Shown here piece after piece: positions 33,476-47,780 of a stretch of DNA of 64,000 nucleotides. Below the pieces are notes generated by a model. The model was not told the origin of the DNA and ran no database searches. It worked only from the letters and a program-made list of their open reading frames with translations. The position numbers were made by a program, and so were the translations under genes. Source of the DNA: Branchiostoma belcheri (taxonomy: Eukaryota > Chordata > Leptocardii > Amphioxiformes > Branchiostomatidae); the NCBI RefSeq assembly GCF_001625305.1, contig NW_017804131.1:2060785-2124784 (forward strand). Reading direction: 5' to 3'. The number at the start of each line of letters is the position of its first letter. The stretch's first letter is position 1.

Positions 33476-34272
33476 ATAATGATCCTGGCCCCGGCAACAA
33501 TGTACCCGCTACAATTGTATTGCAATTAAGTTTGCATGAAAAGCAGAGTAAAACTTAGCTTACTTGTTTTCAACTTGTGCGCATTTTGTATTGTCAAGGA
33601 CGTTTGAGACCCATTTCTGGTATGGTTCAACCGTTATCAACATCATTTGAACTTGCTTGTATGCGGGGTACAGCGTTAGATGTAGTTGAGGCTGATGAAA
33701 CAGTGTACGACAGTGTACGCAATTACCATAACGCTTCATGACATTTCAGTAGGTGACATTTTACCTGGAATGAAACAGACGCCAGTTCAATTACAGCAAG
33801 TATCGAATTCTCAAGTTAGGATTAACTATCCTAATGAAAAACTCAGAAACCACTTGTTGGTTCCTATGTTATGTCTCGGGTTTTACAATCACCCAATCCA
33901 TCTTTGATTTACACAGCCTTTGGTTTCTTTAGTCTAAACCTTCACTGCCAACATCTAAAGCGAATATCTCCAACATGGGGTCATGAAATGTCATTTGCGT
34001 GTGTAAAAGTCCATGTTCCCCGTGCTATTGGCTGTACAGAACTGATAACCTCGCTGCCGTGTCTACCCCATCGAGTTATCAACGATAAGGTAAGGCAATC
34101 CGATGTGCGACGTATCCGAGTTCTAAACAGCACTAAGTCTGTACGCTATCATTTGAACGTGGTGTGATACCTGCTTAGTGTAGGCAGTTGCTGTGGCAAA
34201 AGCCTGTTTTTGTCTTGGATCCACGTTGTATGCATCGAGTCTGGCAACAATTGCTCAAAAGTTAAAACAAAA

Positions 34273-34403
34273 ATACGCCAAAAAACAGTTACTCAAGCAA
34301 CTGGATATGATTTTGGAAACGGTCATACGTTTCAGGTAGCATCCACTACCTTTCGTCAGTTTTGGCGTATCTTATTACCTGGATGTCTAACCTTCACCGA
34401 CGT
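34273..34403 (+). mobile_element. Foldback element related to the intron 7 insertion
   Basis: ATACGCCAAAA (34273-34283) and TTTTGGCGTAT (34360-34370) form an 11-bp inverted pair. Inside are CAGTTACTCAAGCAACTGG and GGTAGCATCCACTACC. The tail CCTGGATGTCTAACCTTCAC is the reverse complement of the start of the insertion at 28622. It is a short non-autonomous element that I associate, from memory, with amphioxus. Confidence 0.75.
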
Positions 34404-37400
34404 AAAACCGAAATATATTTTGGCCTAGAGAATGCCTCAGGGGAAAAAGTCAGACCAATAATTCACAAGGCGTAGCGAAATGGCCACAAGACAGTCACGT
34501 CCTAGCGTAGAAAATGGACAGGTCGTACTTTTTGATTGCATCTATCATGTCAGGCAGGTTTCCCTGTGGGATACCTGCCAAGGTTTCACTTTTGGACTCT
34601 GCCCTCTTGGCAACTACGGATGGTCGAGCATAAACTCCATCTGATACCCAGGTCTGCAGGGGTCAGCAGTAGTCAGCCTTACTTTCTCGTGTCAAACGCA
34701 CGTGTAGAATCGATGAATACAGAGGGAGTTAATGGTCTCTTGACTGGATGGTAGTATTGGAATTCGTGACAGTTCCATGCTGTGATTCCATGAGGTTTTT
34801 GAGTTAGCACAAATGGCCATGGCCAGAAAAATGTGCACTCGCATGAAAATATGGAAAATCTAACTAAACTGGATCAGCCTCCTCAATTTCTTTAATTCTG
34901 GGTCACTGTGAAGATGGACAGCTAAAATGATTATTCTCACTGACTAAGACACCCTGAGTTAGTCGCAAGCAACACAGAACTCATGGTTGGTCTTTGCACT
35001 TCCGCCATTGAACCATTCTGCCTGATAGAGAATTCAAGACTAAAGGCCCAAGACATTGCACTTTCACGGTCACTGAATTGCAGAAATTTACAATTTGTTA
35101 AAAAAGGGCATGGAACGGAATGGTCCCGAGGCCTGGACTACCACCACAAAATAGTAGAAATTAATGTCTGTTTCATCAGGCCGCTAACAAATTGTCTCCA
35201 TCCAGCAGACGTCTGACAAGTAAAGATAGAGATTGACAATATCGTATACATATAGTTCATCCCAAGAATGAATACTTGAATGTACAGAAGACTGCTAGCA
35301 TGCCACCGCCAACCAACTAAGGATACTGTCGATCTACACCTGAGATGTTATCACAACGATAACAACGCCGCGCATCTCCTCGGGTGCTTGACCGGTACCC
35401 CAACTGAGTGAGGGATACCGGTGTTGCCCAGTATGTATACACACATAACGTACTCCTTCGTACTACGTACTTACTCCTATTGTCACATTTTGAATTTGAA
35501 TGCTAAGACATAGTAGAAATAGACCCCGACCAGGCTTATACGGACGGTAACTCGAGCTTCTATTGCAAAAGTGGGGACAAGGCAATGGTGAGAAATTTGG
35601 GGTGGTGGGCATACTGAGCTCATGAGCTGAAATGGCTCGACGTAAACAAACCTGAAGCTCGGCCACGAGAAAACAAGTTTACCCCACCGCGATCAATTCA
35701 GAACGACTACAATACAAGTACTAGCACCAGGCAATGCTAATATAAAACAGCCAACTGTTGATGAACTTGGACCAAAACACAATGAACGACAAAAACTACA
35801 GCACACCACAGACGAGCGACCGCCATGACATGAGCGAGTGGTAGGCAACAGCGGATGGCGGTTTGCCAATTTGCCTACCAATAATCTGCATATGTTTTCA
35901 AATAATTTGCATTTATACGATTGCTCGTATTCCACAGATGACTAAATTCCTGGGACAGTGGGTCTGCATGGGGACATTCAGACTACGCTTTACCCTATGT
36001 TAAATGAGGTTAGCGACATTTCACATCAAATTTAGGGGGTCTAGCCATGCTCGGTGCTAAAATCAGAATCCTCGTCCTGACGAACTCCATAGTAAATTGG
36101 GGTTTAACCCGGTTACCTGTTTTCGAAAACTAAACCTGTTTCACGGAAAGTGACATACAGACCCCCATGCAAGGCAGGTGAAGCTTGGACGACAGCCTGC
36201 CGGATGACTGCAAACAATGACAGACAATATTCATGTGCCGACGGAAAATAGTACGCTTCTACCAAGAGTTGTGCTGTCGGTAGCCTGACAAGTACATTGA
36301 AATTAAAGTATCTTGAAGTTCATACTTCTTACTGTTACTTCAATGCAGTTTTTAGGCTACCAAACCCCCTGTACCTTTAATCGCATTTTTAAATGTGTAG
36401 GCATTGTTTTGTGGACCTGCATGCGCTTTGATACAGCTGCTCAATTGTAAGCTGCCGTCTGCTAAAGTTCTCCGACGTTCAGGGGAAACAGCCGTGTCAT
36501 GCAGGCCTCACGATCATGACCATGCCGAGCAGACTCTAGAAAGTAGCAGCATTTTCTGACATAGTCTGCTGTCATGAGTCTTCTGGATATTTCATTGTCT
36601 ATTGGAACAATGGCGCAGTGTCAGTAGAGCAAAGACTAAGGCATTATTTCTCTGTTGGCTAAAAGTTTCTGTTTGTTATGGGTGTGTTTTTTAGTCAGGG
36701 GCATTCTCTCAACAGCTGTCCAGCCTCTTGGAAACCCAGACTTCGGGGACTGTGCCTAGGTGCAGTGGGGGCTGGCGCAGCTGTAGCTTAGATCGGTTTG
36801 CTGGATGTTAAAATCGCCATGTCTTCTTTCGTGTACGTTTTTGCCAGTGGCATTTAATATACTAGCTATGATTAACACCAAAGGGAGTCGAAATAATGGT
36901 TGGGACGAACAATTCACCTTCGGTACTTGTCTCTTACACGCTCATAAAACTTTTTACTGTACTAATTTAAAGCTGGTAGTGAGCTAAAGTAAGTCTAATC
37001 CACTACATGTATGTGTTGGATTTTATATCACGTATAAGTGGTAAGAGAAGTTCCATTTGTGCAAGTGATTGGATCACTACAACTACGTCTTCTTGGGTCA
37101 TCCCCTGCAGCAGTGCAGCACACGTAATCTTCCTTTCGGGGTGAATGTCGAAAGGTCTTCTAGGGTGCAAGGTTATTCCAGGATAGGGCACATAAGTAAA
37201 TATTCTTCTCTGACAACTTCTATCCAACTACACAAGTAAACTGCCGGTAGTTTCTCTGTACATGCATTTTCATGTCCTCATCTGGCCGCGGTTGAGAAAT
37301 GACTGGAGGCCATGCTGGAGGTGCGGGATTTTTTCAGATTAATGTGGCGCTGTCTGGGGATGAATAAGCATTCCTAGATGCGTACTTTACTTACTAACTA

Positions 37401-37804
37401 GTGTTATGTTGAATCATGATTCTCTGTGCGTATAGTCTCCCTGCAGGACCTTAGATTGCATCTGACACTCAATTTCTCAGCTGCAATGATTCATTTCTGC
37501 TATCATTTTTTTTAAATATATAGTACATGAATGATACGACGCCACAGGTTAGTCTCCGCAACAATTATGTAGTCCACTCTGGTAATTACATCAATGCCAG
37601 ATAGGAGGCTGCTAGAAGTTGAAGGTTATTTACTCTTAGTCAAAAGCCAGTCTCGGTAAACTGTAGTTCTGGTATATGAGCAGAGCTTCAAGCATCTAAG
37701 ACAGAGTGAATAATGTGTTGTTAATATTCCTAAAAGGATTAGTCTAGAAAGGCTTGAAGCCATCTGAGAGATATCAGACATGCCCAACAGTCGTATGCAA
37801 CTGG
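34404..37804. other. Region without recognisable genes
   Basis: It holds the inverted partner at 36700-36790. Open frames at 34.5-35.9 kb lack family resemblance. No other structure is seen. Confidence 0.5.
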
Positions 37805-38140
37805 CGAGGAACAGACTTAAGTTCTTATCTGTATCCGCCAGGGGCAACATAAAGTCTCTACCGTCAGTACAGATCGTCACCACGCATTTCAGGTGAACAT
37901 GTGTACATTTATTAACGAAATGACCTTTTGTCAACTATGTGGCTTCGACCTTGAATAAGAAATACAACCCAACTGTTGTGGATACGACCAGGTGAAAAAC
38001 ATTAGCACTTCCATACGTTGCCGTTACTTTGATCTCCAATATCTACCACATAAAAGCAAGCAACGGCGTTTGTATCTGTCAGGGGCTTGCTCTTTTGCCT
38101 TTGGGGTTTTGTGGTCATCTGCTTAGCGTTAAAATATTCC
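37805..38140 (+). repeat. Landmark L16, copy in block 2
   Basis: Matches 16140-16700 and 60075-60885 (CTTATCTGTATCCGCCAGGG, TTTGGGGTTTTGTGGTC). It is shorter than the other copies. Confidence 0.75.
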
Positions 38141-38825
38141 CCACGAGGTCTGACATGTCAGTGTTTTGACATTTTTGGGGGGCAATGCTTTCAAGCTAGA
38201 ACTGATGGTTGATGAGCTTACGTTGCCTGAACGAGGATGCTAATTTCTAGCCATGTAAAGTATAGTAATGAATCAACCATCAATGATTTGTGTATCAGAC
38301 GTTACAGGTTAATAAAAAAGTACGTGCAGATTCAAATGTATTAAATGCATCCACGTGTACCCAATGTTTCGCCCCTTGTACCCATCGAAATGAGATCATT
38401 CTGTTTATGGGCAAAAGCGGTCATAAATATAAACTTTTAAAGCAAACCCATTGCAGGGTTGGGGGAAATATTGATCTTTGGTATTAGTGACGAACATGTT
38501 GTAAATGGTGAGTCACAAATTCGTATGTTATGTAAAAATCAGTACAGATTTGGAATCTTCATATTTATTCTATTAGTAACTAGAAGCACCAGCACACACA
38601 AGACAAATGAATCTTTATTAGGCTATGACATATTGTAGTATCTGCCATGAGTGAGTGACGTTCTTTTCAAAGAATCGAAGTTTCATATACCCAGTCCATC
38701 AATGAAACCATCAGCCTTTCGGGATGCTTATATGGTCATCATATGATTTGGTCAATTTAACGCGGGTGATTGGTCAATGGCAATGTCTGAGGGCAGCAAA
38801 GGCCCATAATTATTGGCTGTTAACG

Positions 38826-38985
38826 AGGTATGGTGTGCTGAAGGAGTGATATCTCACCATGAAAGGGGGACGGGGGAACTTTGATCAATTGATTTACTCT
38901 TCTCCCTAGATCTAACGATTTCGGCACATATTCTCCCCAAAGCAATTTCACCTCCATGGTCTTTTCCATTTGAAGATAATCACAG
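38826..38985 (+). repeat. Landmark L18, copy in block 2
   Basis: Matches 17872-18030 in the same orientation and lies right after L16, as in block 1. Confidence 0.75.
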
Positions 38986-39048
38986 GAGCAGTAAAAATTG
39001 TCAGTATACCAAGTGTACTAAATGTGAGATTGCATTCCTGGTACTACA

Positions 39049-40021
39049 CACGGCGGTCGGTTGCTAGGCTAAAAGTCGCATTACTAGGGAGGTATCGGGT
39101 TACAGAACGTGTTCGAACGTGGCCGCGCGGGAGTCCCAGGCCGGCCTGGGGGCAACGGGTAAAATTTGAAAATAAACAAAAGTAATTGGAGAGTAAATAC
39201 TCGTCAAAATAAAATGTAAGAAGTGATTTTGTTTACCTCAAATGTTATTCTTGCACTGCCTTTGCTCCACTTTGTGTACATTTGCTTCCAAATGAGATCA
39301 ATTTCGGATTTCGAAAAAGGGTTCACGAGAACCAAACAACTGATTTTAAGAGGCCCCGAAAATTAAAAATAAGGTCAGATTTTTGGATTTTTAGAAATAT
39401 TACAGTAAATTTAAACTTTCTGTCTTAGGATTTTTTAATTTTTTAACTGAAACTCGACTTACAGTCAAAAGAAGAGCTAAAAACGCAGTGTTTTAACTTT
39501 AAATACCGATAATTCATAATCGCGGCCATATTCAAAAAATCCCTAAGACAGAAATCTGCGGAAATCGTTCCTCTTCCAAACAAGCCCTCAATGAGGTAAT
39601 TTGAGCGATTTTTGGGAATGGTTGAAATACCATGTTTGCACGCATGCTGTGCCACTTGGATATGGGGACCTGGATTTTATAACAGCGTCAACAAGAATTC
39701 TGACCTTCAAGGTCACCCACGATGACGGCAGTAGCTTCGTTACATGTTACATATCCACAATAAAATCACGGCATAGATGTAATGTTTTGAAAACGGTTCA
39801 TATTTGTGGAAAGGTGGATTTTTCCTGTTCCGTGGATCCCAAGTAAAAAAAGGCTTGAAGTAGCCGGTTGTAGCGGCTTTACTGTAAATGACCGCGGGTA
39901 ACCCCAGATCGAACGCCCGCTCTATTCGAATGACGTCATATCGAACAAGATTCGCGGGTTCGGGGGATTCGATCTCCATAGTAGCGGAGTGGGACTTTTG
40001 GGCCCAAATCTGACCATCGTG
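39049..40021 (+). mobile_element. ~970-bp element with CACGGYGGTC ends, copy 1
   Basis: It starts CACGGCGGTC and ends GACCATCGTG, near-perfect terminal inverted repeats, and resembles copy 2 (40567-41514) throughout (GGTATCGGGTTACA, TCAAGGTCAC, CGTTACATGTTACAT, TAAATGACCGC). It is the most diverged of the three copies. The long minus-strand frame inside is not kept in the others, so it is best read as a non-autonomous DNA element. Both sides carry ACA. Confidence 0.8.
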
Positions 40022-40566
40022 ACAGGGGTTTAGGAATCGATGTTTCGGATTACAGTGAACCCTCGCAGGTACAGACGTTGTGATTGGATAACTAATCACT
40101 CTGTTTATGATTATTGGCAGAAAAAAGTGCTGGTTGAGACATGTTTTGATATAGAAGTAATCATGCGGTAGATAGAAAAGGCAAGGTCGGCTGATGTTGT
40201 GCAACCATCTCACGCCACACTTGTGCCGATCTCCTGACAGCATGCCCAATATCCCATGATCATGCTCCAGCTTCTGTAAGTCTTACACAATAATCTTCCT
40301 GGAAATGATATCCCTTGAGATGGATCAATGTCAGAAGCTAGCGTAGCTGGCAGACGCTGAGAACGTCAGGATTTCATTTATCTGCACACTCTGGGTCAAG
40401 TTGGTGACCTTTGCGTACATGACATAGCCAGGTTCCCTCAACCTCCTGGAATAATAAAGATAGCACCGCATTCGCTTCATACCCTTCAATGTTCGAATGG
40501 GCACTTGTGCACTTTTGGCATGACCGTACGCTAGCGATTTACTCTGGCCATTTATCATTCCTGACA

Positions 40567-41514
40567 CACGGCGGTCTGTCACTACGGCATTCTTTCCCAT
40601 TGCTATGCGCGTTCGAAAAGGTATCGGGTTACAAGACGCTATTTTGGCCTGTTTTGGACTACCCGTAAAATATTTGAAAATACACAAATAATATTTAGGG
40701 GTAAATTTCGTCAAATTAAAATGAAATTATCGTCTTAACATCCTTTAAATGTTAGCTTTTTATGTTAAATCAATGATTTTTTTAAATTTCGCTCAGAAAG
40801 ACGATTATTTTCGGGTTTCCGAGCACAAGTCATATCACGTTTTTAGGCAAACATCGTTCAAACCTGGCTACGTATATTACCCCAGATCCCCGATTTTTAT
40901 ATTTTTCGCAGACTAGGAATAAGACAAAAAATCGTGTTTTAGGGATTTTTTAATTTCTGATTTTAAGTCTAGTTTTTGTCGACATATTGGTGAAAAAATT
41001 GCATTTTTTGACATTTTTCTCACTAAATTACCCATAATTCAAAATTGAGGCCATTTTTCAAATACGATTTTCGGGACAACCGTTACAGTCATTTTGAGCC
41101 GTAAATGGGGTATGTTTGACTCTCCATGTTTCCTGGTTTGAACGAGTTTTGGAGATATGTCATATCGCCAGAAAGTGTGCATTGTGTAATTCATACTGGT
41201 GTAAAGAATCATTACAGTATTCAAGGTCACTCAAGGATACGACAGTAGCTTCGCTACATGTTACATGTCCACCAAAAATAATAGCGGACATGTACTGTCC
41301 AGGAAACTGCTTGTATCTATAGAAAAGTGTTGTTTTTTATCTGTTGCAATGCACGGAGGTAGAAAGGCTTGTTTTGCCGCTTTATAGTAAATGACCGCAG
41401 GTGACCCCGAAATAGAACGCGGGTTCGATTCGAATTCCCCAGATCGAACACGATCGAACACAGTTCGGGTTCTATGACATGTGGGAACTTTGCAGCCCAG
41501 ATTTGACCACCGTG
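40567..41514 (+). mobile_element. ~950-bp element with CACGGYGGTC ends, copy 2
   Basis: Ends are CACGGCGGTC (40567-40576) and GACCACCGTG (41505-41514). Its last 110 bp match the reverse complement of 63551-63660 with about three differences, so copies 2 and 3 are recent relatives. It is a direct repeat of copy 1 with a spacer of about 545 bp. Confidence 0.85.
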
Positions 41515-43134
41515 ACACGATGACTTAAACTTTAAACTCGGTCTACTTTACTCAAAAGAGATGGAGCAAATGTCCTTGTGGGTTGACAGCTTAGCTTTAT
41601 TTTGTCTAAATACCCATTACCCCCCCCCCCTTGCAAGAGACTCTGGCAACCTAGGATTAATTGTAAGCTTCCGACTACTTTTGATCATTCACGATTAGTT
41701 TCCTAGAGGCTAACAAGGTCACATCTTTGTACCAGTAACAGGGGGGAACCAGGGATTTACTAATTGGTTGGTATTGATGGCATAGATATCATTAAGGGAA
41801 TTTGTCACGCTTCATCTTGTTGGCAGCACTAGCGTTTCTTTGTCAGCACTTTTCTGTGCATGTCTGTGGTGTCGCATCAGCTAGCAGTATACATGTGGTG
41901 AATGTGCTGCATACAGTTGATTTAGTGCTTGAATCTCAAGCTGTGGACACACTGAAGAATTTATGACTATATCGCTTTGACCTTCAGCTAATGACCAATG
42001 AAATGACTTGTGGATGAAGTCTATATCTATGCCATGTGGAGTTGTTTTATAGTTTTAAGCTTGACGTATGCTGGATCTCGTACGCCATTATATCCCGGCA
42101 GTACCAGACATCAGTCAAGACATGCACATGCACATCGCATGTACAACCACGAGTTGCTCAATGTGCATCAGCCCGATAACATCGACCAAACATCACAAGT
42201 CAGCTACCCTTGCGACATTCAGTATCAACTACATTTCTGGTTGTTCTTTTCACAAATATTGTTTCGATTGACTGTTTGGCTCAGAACGTCCTTCAACATA
42301 TTGAAACAAATAAAGGTTAGACGCCTTGCAATGTGCAAATCGATCGTTTCGCAGCTCTAGAAGTTATCGTCATTCTAGAACAATTTTAAATCTATATAGC
42401 CAACATCGTGTCACCGATAAGCATCTAAAGCTGATACCAGTGAGCTTTTCTTATCCATCAAGTATTAATCAAAATGTAGCGACACATTATACTAGTAGTT
42501 TGTATGAATGCAGGGCAACTGGAAATATCCGTGAGAATCATGTAATGTGTGTACATGCAACAGTCGTCTAGACATATACTGCATCCTGATTTGGGGTCAC
42601 CCACCTTAGATCGATACTTCTTTATGCGCAGTCAATCATAGATAGAAGAAAACGATCGATGTCGAAGTACTGCTTTTGAAAGTTTACAGTGACTTGTTAG
42701 TCATGGTTTGGCTCCCTGATTGTCTTTGATCATTCAGCTCATTCAGCAAACTCAACAAACCTAATCAATCTCTGACAGCGTGTATTTGATTTTGCTGGCC
42801 CTAATTTGGATAGGTACATTCTAGTGAAACGAAGCAAAAGTTTTGCTGAATATTGGGTACCGTGGGATGTGCGCATTGCTGGGTTTAAGAAAATATTGGC
42901 CAATTTTGCTGTATTGTTAAGGGCTAAGACACAGCATACTCGTCTCTGGCATACGATAACCCAACTCTCTTCAAACCTTGACACCTTGTTGTTTATAATT
43001 GACTTGTTCTGCTATGGATTCATTATCAACTTAAGCAGGAAATTGAGTGATTGGCATCGGATAAGATTTGCATTTAGAACATCGCCTTAAAGGCCAATGT
43101 CGTATAAAGTTATATCTGAAAACTTGAGTCCAAA
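41515..43134. other. Region without recognisable genes
   Basis: It contains a C11 run at 41620-41630. The open frames at 42.0-43.1 kb overlap on both strands and have no family resemblance. Confidence 0.5.
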
Positions 43135-44025
43135 TTAGTTTCCTGTCCTTAGATCCCTCAGGGACCAGGGAACGTAATTGCAGTCATCTAGATGCTAAGT
43201 CGCTAGTTTCGGACTCTTGGGCGTGTTTTACAACGTAAAGTGTCGCAGATGACATTCACGGGTGAGTGCACTGGTAAAGCCGGGCCGTCTGTCTTCGGCG
43301 AGATAACTCCAATTTTTGTCGCGGTTAACTACTCACGGTGCAAGTCGTTGATAAACTTCGTTTAATGGCGTCAGTAGTGTCGTTATACCAGAATCAAACG
43401 ATCTGTTTATCATTTGATAACTAGAGCAATTTCTATGATTGGGAATAAAGACCCAATTCCAATATGACGACGCGCCAAGAGTGCCATTAACCTTACCATA
43501 AAGTCTGGGCACATGTGTCACGGTGAAGTTCTGTTGTACCGTAATGTCCCTCGCAAATGTGCTGTGTAGGGTGATGTGGAAATTATGAGGTCATAAAGAA
43601 GCTATCCCATAGATATAACCACCTTCCGCCTGACGTCAGGTAGAAACCCAAAAGACTAGTATAGTAGAAATTCAAAGGGCTTGAGTATAGTATACTACGT
43701 CTGAGGTGTGATAGATTCTGTATGTCCATTCTTTTAGGTAGCCATAGCATTGAAAAAGTACTTAAATCTCTTGATGACTGACGAAGTTAACGTCGAACGT
43801 CATGTATTGTTGCTGCAGACATGGACTACACGTCTCCGAGTCTATACCAGGTAATATCGTCGTACGTCAATTCTGCATCTAAAGTATTTCCTTGTCACGT
43901 CCAGTACATTACTGTATGAGTGAAACGTGCCGTTGTGGGTCGAGCCTCTCGGCATTTATAGCCCTCATATCCCTTTAATTTTACACGCCATTAAGGACAT
44001 TGATGTGCCGCTCAACAGGAGATTG
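43135..44025 (+). repeat. Landmark L23, copy in block 2
   Basis: Collinear with 23043-23960, which lies inside intron 1 of the Ig-SH3 gene. No paralog of exon 1 or of exons 2-8 is seen around this copy. Confidence 0.8.
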
Positions 44026-45929
44026 TTCGCCAACCACCCTCTACCCATTTCTTACGAGCTCTCCGATTGGCTCTTTTAACATTTTGTGACCCACTACAGT
44101 TTTACAACCAATGTAACGTTTACAATGGTATGTACAAGAAGAAAACGTACGAATCGGAACAATTTTCCATACTTGTTTAATATCTATGAAGCCCTTGACA
44201 CTCCAGTACAAGTGCCGGTGCCGGTATCTTGCAAATTCTCATTCATTTTTCCCTTAAAATTGGCGAGGTACAGGTTGATTGGTATACTGCCAATACCGTA
44301 GGGCAAAAACATACAGTGCCATACACTTCATATTCATGTAAATGCAACTGATAAACCTGACATTGAGTAATTATGTCATTTGTTCTCTGAGGCGTCTGCC
44401 AGCAAATTTGATCTGGTGCGCAGTGTTCATTGAACTCACAGTTCCAACAAGAACAAATAGTTTTCACACAAATATATTCACAAACAGTTAAAATAGATTA
44501 GTACATTTATTGTTACAATGTTTAATAGTTACAATGTTTAATCTAATAAGTATATGGCACAAAGTCTTTAACGCTAAGTCTGGCACCTTGACTTGTTTAT
44601 AGAACTAGCTTTCTGTACACTCTCGTTAGACTTTAGAGCCCCCGGCGGTCTACGTGAAACAAACTGCCCAGTGGGTTCATTCTTACGCATGTAGAACATT
44701 ACTTCAGTCAGAAGTTCAGAACACCCTTAATCTTTGCACTTAAACATAGGCAGACACGCACCACGTTCAAGCTGAAGGCTAAGTGGTAGGAAGTTACCCG
44801 GTATTATGAATATCTACGACCTTGTAGTGTCGTCTCAGCGTCTAACTCAGGTCCGCAGGTACTAGTTTGAGTACGGGGTTCGATAGATCGATGAAAGGCG
44901 TCTCTTTACCTCTGTTCAGGGGCTACAAATCTCAGTCATCGATTACGTGGCAATTACCAATTAGTGCACCGACGTAACGATCCATCGGGCCCAGTCGTCC
45001 TTTACCTTCTAGTATCCATACGAGAGAGCGGTGCTATCGATCAGTCGCAGTCTGTGTAAGGTGTATTAAAGAACACTTATCAACCGTGGAATGACTGACT
45101 TCAGTAAAGACCGTCTTCATTTTTCAGACGTGTAGGAGTGTGCAACAAAAATGCAATATAGAGCTTGAATGATTATGCATGTCTGCTTTTACGATCATGT
45201 CATTTTCTTAAAATCGCACGTAAGACTGAATTTCTAACTCGTAAAATCTACATCCTCCCGTAGTATATTTTACTTTTTATAGCAATCGATATTGTCGGTA
45301 GTCTCAATGTTTATTAATGAAGGCTAATCGGGTGTCCTCTTTAGTATCACGAAGACGGAAGACAGAGGTTTAGACACGGACTTAGGCTCGCACCATTTCC
45401 ATTCCCTCACATGACTGATAACAACATACGCCACTATATTACAAAGATAAACTGCTCATCTCTTCTCCAATTCCGCCGGTAGAGGTCACGGTGTCCCCGG
45501 GCGGAACGTGGGTCGTTGATCACGGGGAGAAAAGGGGAACGTGAAGCCGAAAACAAGAGGTCGTTGTCTTCTTGAATTTTTCAGAATCATCTGATACAAA
45601 GCAAAAGATAAATGACAATCCTCAATGCAATGGAAGGTTTGGTTGTCACATGAATTACGTTGCCTACCTATCCCAAAGCTCTCCAACTAAATATGAGATA
45701 TTGAATTATATTATATCACACTATGAGCACGTTCTTTTAACAGTGGGTAAGCACCTAGTAGCAGTTTCTTAAATCCCCAAACAGACTGCTTTTCAACTAA
45801 ATCAGCTTGTCCTTCCCCAGTACTCCATCAAGGTACTGGTTAAAATGGGTACACTCCAGTCAGCCGGATGTTGAAGTACTTATCTTGTTGCAACGTGATA
45901 GCAATGATTTTTGAACCTCCTTCAATGGT
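44026..45929. other. Junction between blocks 2 and 3
   Basis: In block 1 the equivalent interval (after L23, before the next L1) holds exons 2-8 of the Ig-SH3 gene. Here I find no Ig, transmembrane or SH3 coding sequence. Confidence 0.5.
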
Positions 45930-46165
45930 GATAGGAAGTATGTGGGGATAGTGGATTACCGTACTTGAAGTTAAATCCCACTAGTGTGCTTTTGGCATCT
46001 GTTCCGCTACTTGATCACCTTTAGATTACAGTCCAGGGACGTGAAGACAGGTTCGACTTCCAGCCATCCGTGAGGAGGTCAGATGAAGGGCACACGCTTT
46101 ATCTGGCCTGAACATCAATGCCTACGCTTCACAGGAAAAGTATAATATAGCGCTGGTACGAGGAA
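45930..46165 (+). repeat. Landmark L1, copy in block 3
   Basis: Matches 3830-4059 (GATAGGAAGT start, GGTCAGATGAAGGGC, CAATGCCTACGCT) and 30432-30622. Confidence 0.75.
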
Positions 46166-47399
46166 ATCAGTGTTAAGAGTGAGTCAGGATGTGGTGTGGC
46201 GATACCCTTTCCTTTTATGATAAATCAATCATGCTTAGTAATTACAGAATAAGTACATCATTACGCTACTAACGCATTTTGCACTACACAAATAGCGTTT
46301 TTGGAGATGCTGTACAGGGTGGCAATATATTCTGTCACTCATTTAAAGAAATAATTAAAGGAAATGCAGGCTATAGTTCAAAGGATGCAGAGAGCAGGCT
46401 GTGGGGAACAAAATCTATCTTGGCTACTGGTACAAATAAAGTAGCTATCATGAGACCGTGCAGCACCGTAAAGGTCAGACTTGAGAAGATGAAGCACGTG
46501 CCACTTCTGACTGTCATCTAAAAGTTTCATGGCAATGTGCCCATCGAGCCAGTCCCACTTGCTAGCTATCAGTATATTTATCTAATATTTATAATATCAA
46601 TTTTTAATATCAAACAACCAGAAATAGTGGAATCGTACGAAATTGCTTGAGCAAAGATTCTTCTGATACAAATCGTATTTTCACGTTAATGTTAAGATTA
46701 AGTATAGATTGCACTCTGTCTAAGGCATAGTCATTTGCTTGGATTGCTTATACAGGTGATTCTGAGAATAGGAGGAATAAATCAGCCATCTGTGGGCCAC
46801 CATGTAAAAGTATTCACCGTGAAAATGACCAGATGGTACGTGATTTACTATATCACATGTAGACAAACTCTACATATAGGTCATGTTGACACATTATGGC
46901 GTCCTGAGGGCACAGGGGTCCTATGTCCATATTTGGGAAGTTTGAAAGGCCTAATGACATTCACTGCACAGTCAGGCCAACCATCTTAATGGAGGTTATG
47001 GTTTAGTATATAGATATATATCACCGAAGCTCTTAGAGGCAATACATAAAACTTTGACAACCATGCATTAGAGTAAGGAAACACACATCCAGTTTTATCT
47101 GCTACAAGGTGCCTGCAGCAAACACCTTTTCACGAGAGTTAAAAAGATTTACCATCTACTCATTCCGCAATGTATACATAAATTCACAGCCCTCAAGTCG
47201 ATTTCATAGTACTTTTTGATTTATTTATCAATTTGTTTTATAGTGGCTTCATTTGATACTTATTCTGCTGCACAATTTCATCACTACACCATCTCTAGCT
47301 ACAGAGCTATTTGGGGCAACTGATTTATAGATAGAATATTCATTCTAAAAGCGTAGCTGTTGCCCAAGTGGAGACATCTACTTTGATGATAGGTTGAAG

Positions 47400-47780
47400 G
47401 ATCAAAGAAGACAGTTTCCTCTGAGTGGATAGCAAACGAACAAGGTCATAGACGACACTTAGGAGACCGATGTACCGACCTCTGTTCGCACGGGGATCAG
47501 TCTCCCTGAGTTAAATTGGGCCTCAGGCAAAAGAGACTGGAGCTAGATTTAGACAGAACTACATCAAGTCACAAGAGAACAACGCAAATGGACTCGCGGA
47601 ATTAGCCAGAAATACAGTGATCGAGTGCCCGTTATCATGCTACTTGTGTGAGGAAGCATTTTGTTGAAAGGAAGCGACGTAGCCAAGCTGGTAACGTATG
47701 GTTCATGTCTGTGGGAGTTACAAGTGCCGTTAAAGCCCCTCAGTTACCGCCCCAGTGTCATCAAGACTGACTTTGACCTA
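47400..47780 (+). repeat. Landmark L7, copy in block 3
   Basis: Matches 31871-32246 along its length with indels. Confidence 0.8.

Noticed and set aside
39740-40249. Minus-strand open frame of 169 codons
   Set aside because: It lies mostly inside the CACGGYGGTC-end element and is not preserved in copies 2 and 3.
41404-41425. GGTTCGATTCG as a pol III B box or tRNA
   Set aside because: It is part of the CACGGYGGTC-end element. There is no A box at the right distance and no cloverleaf.
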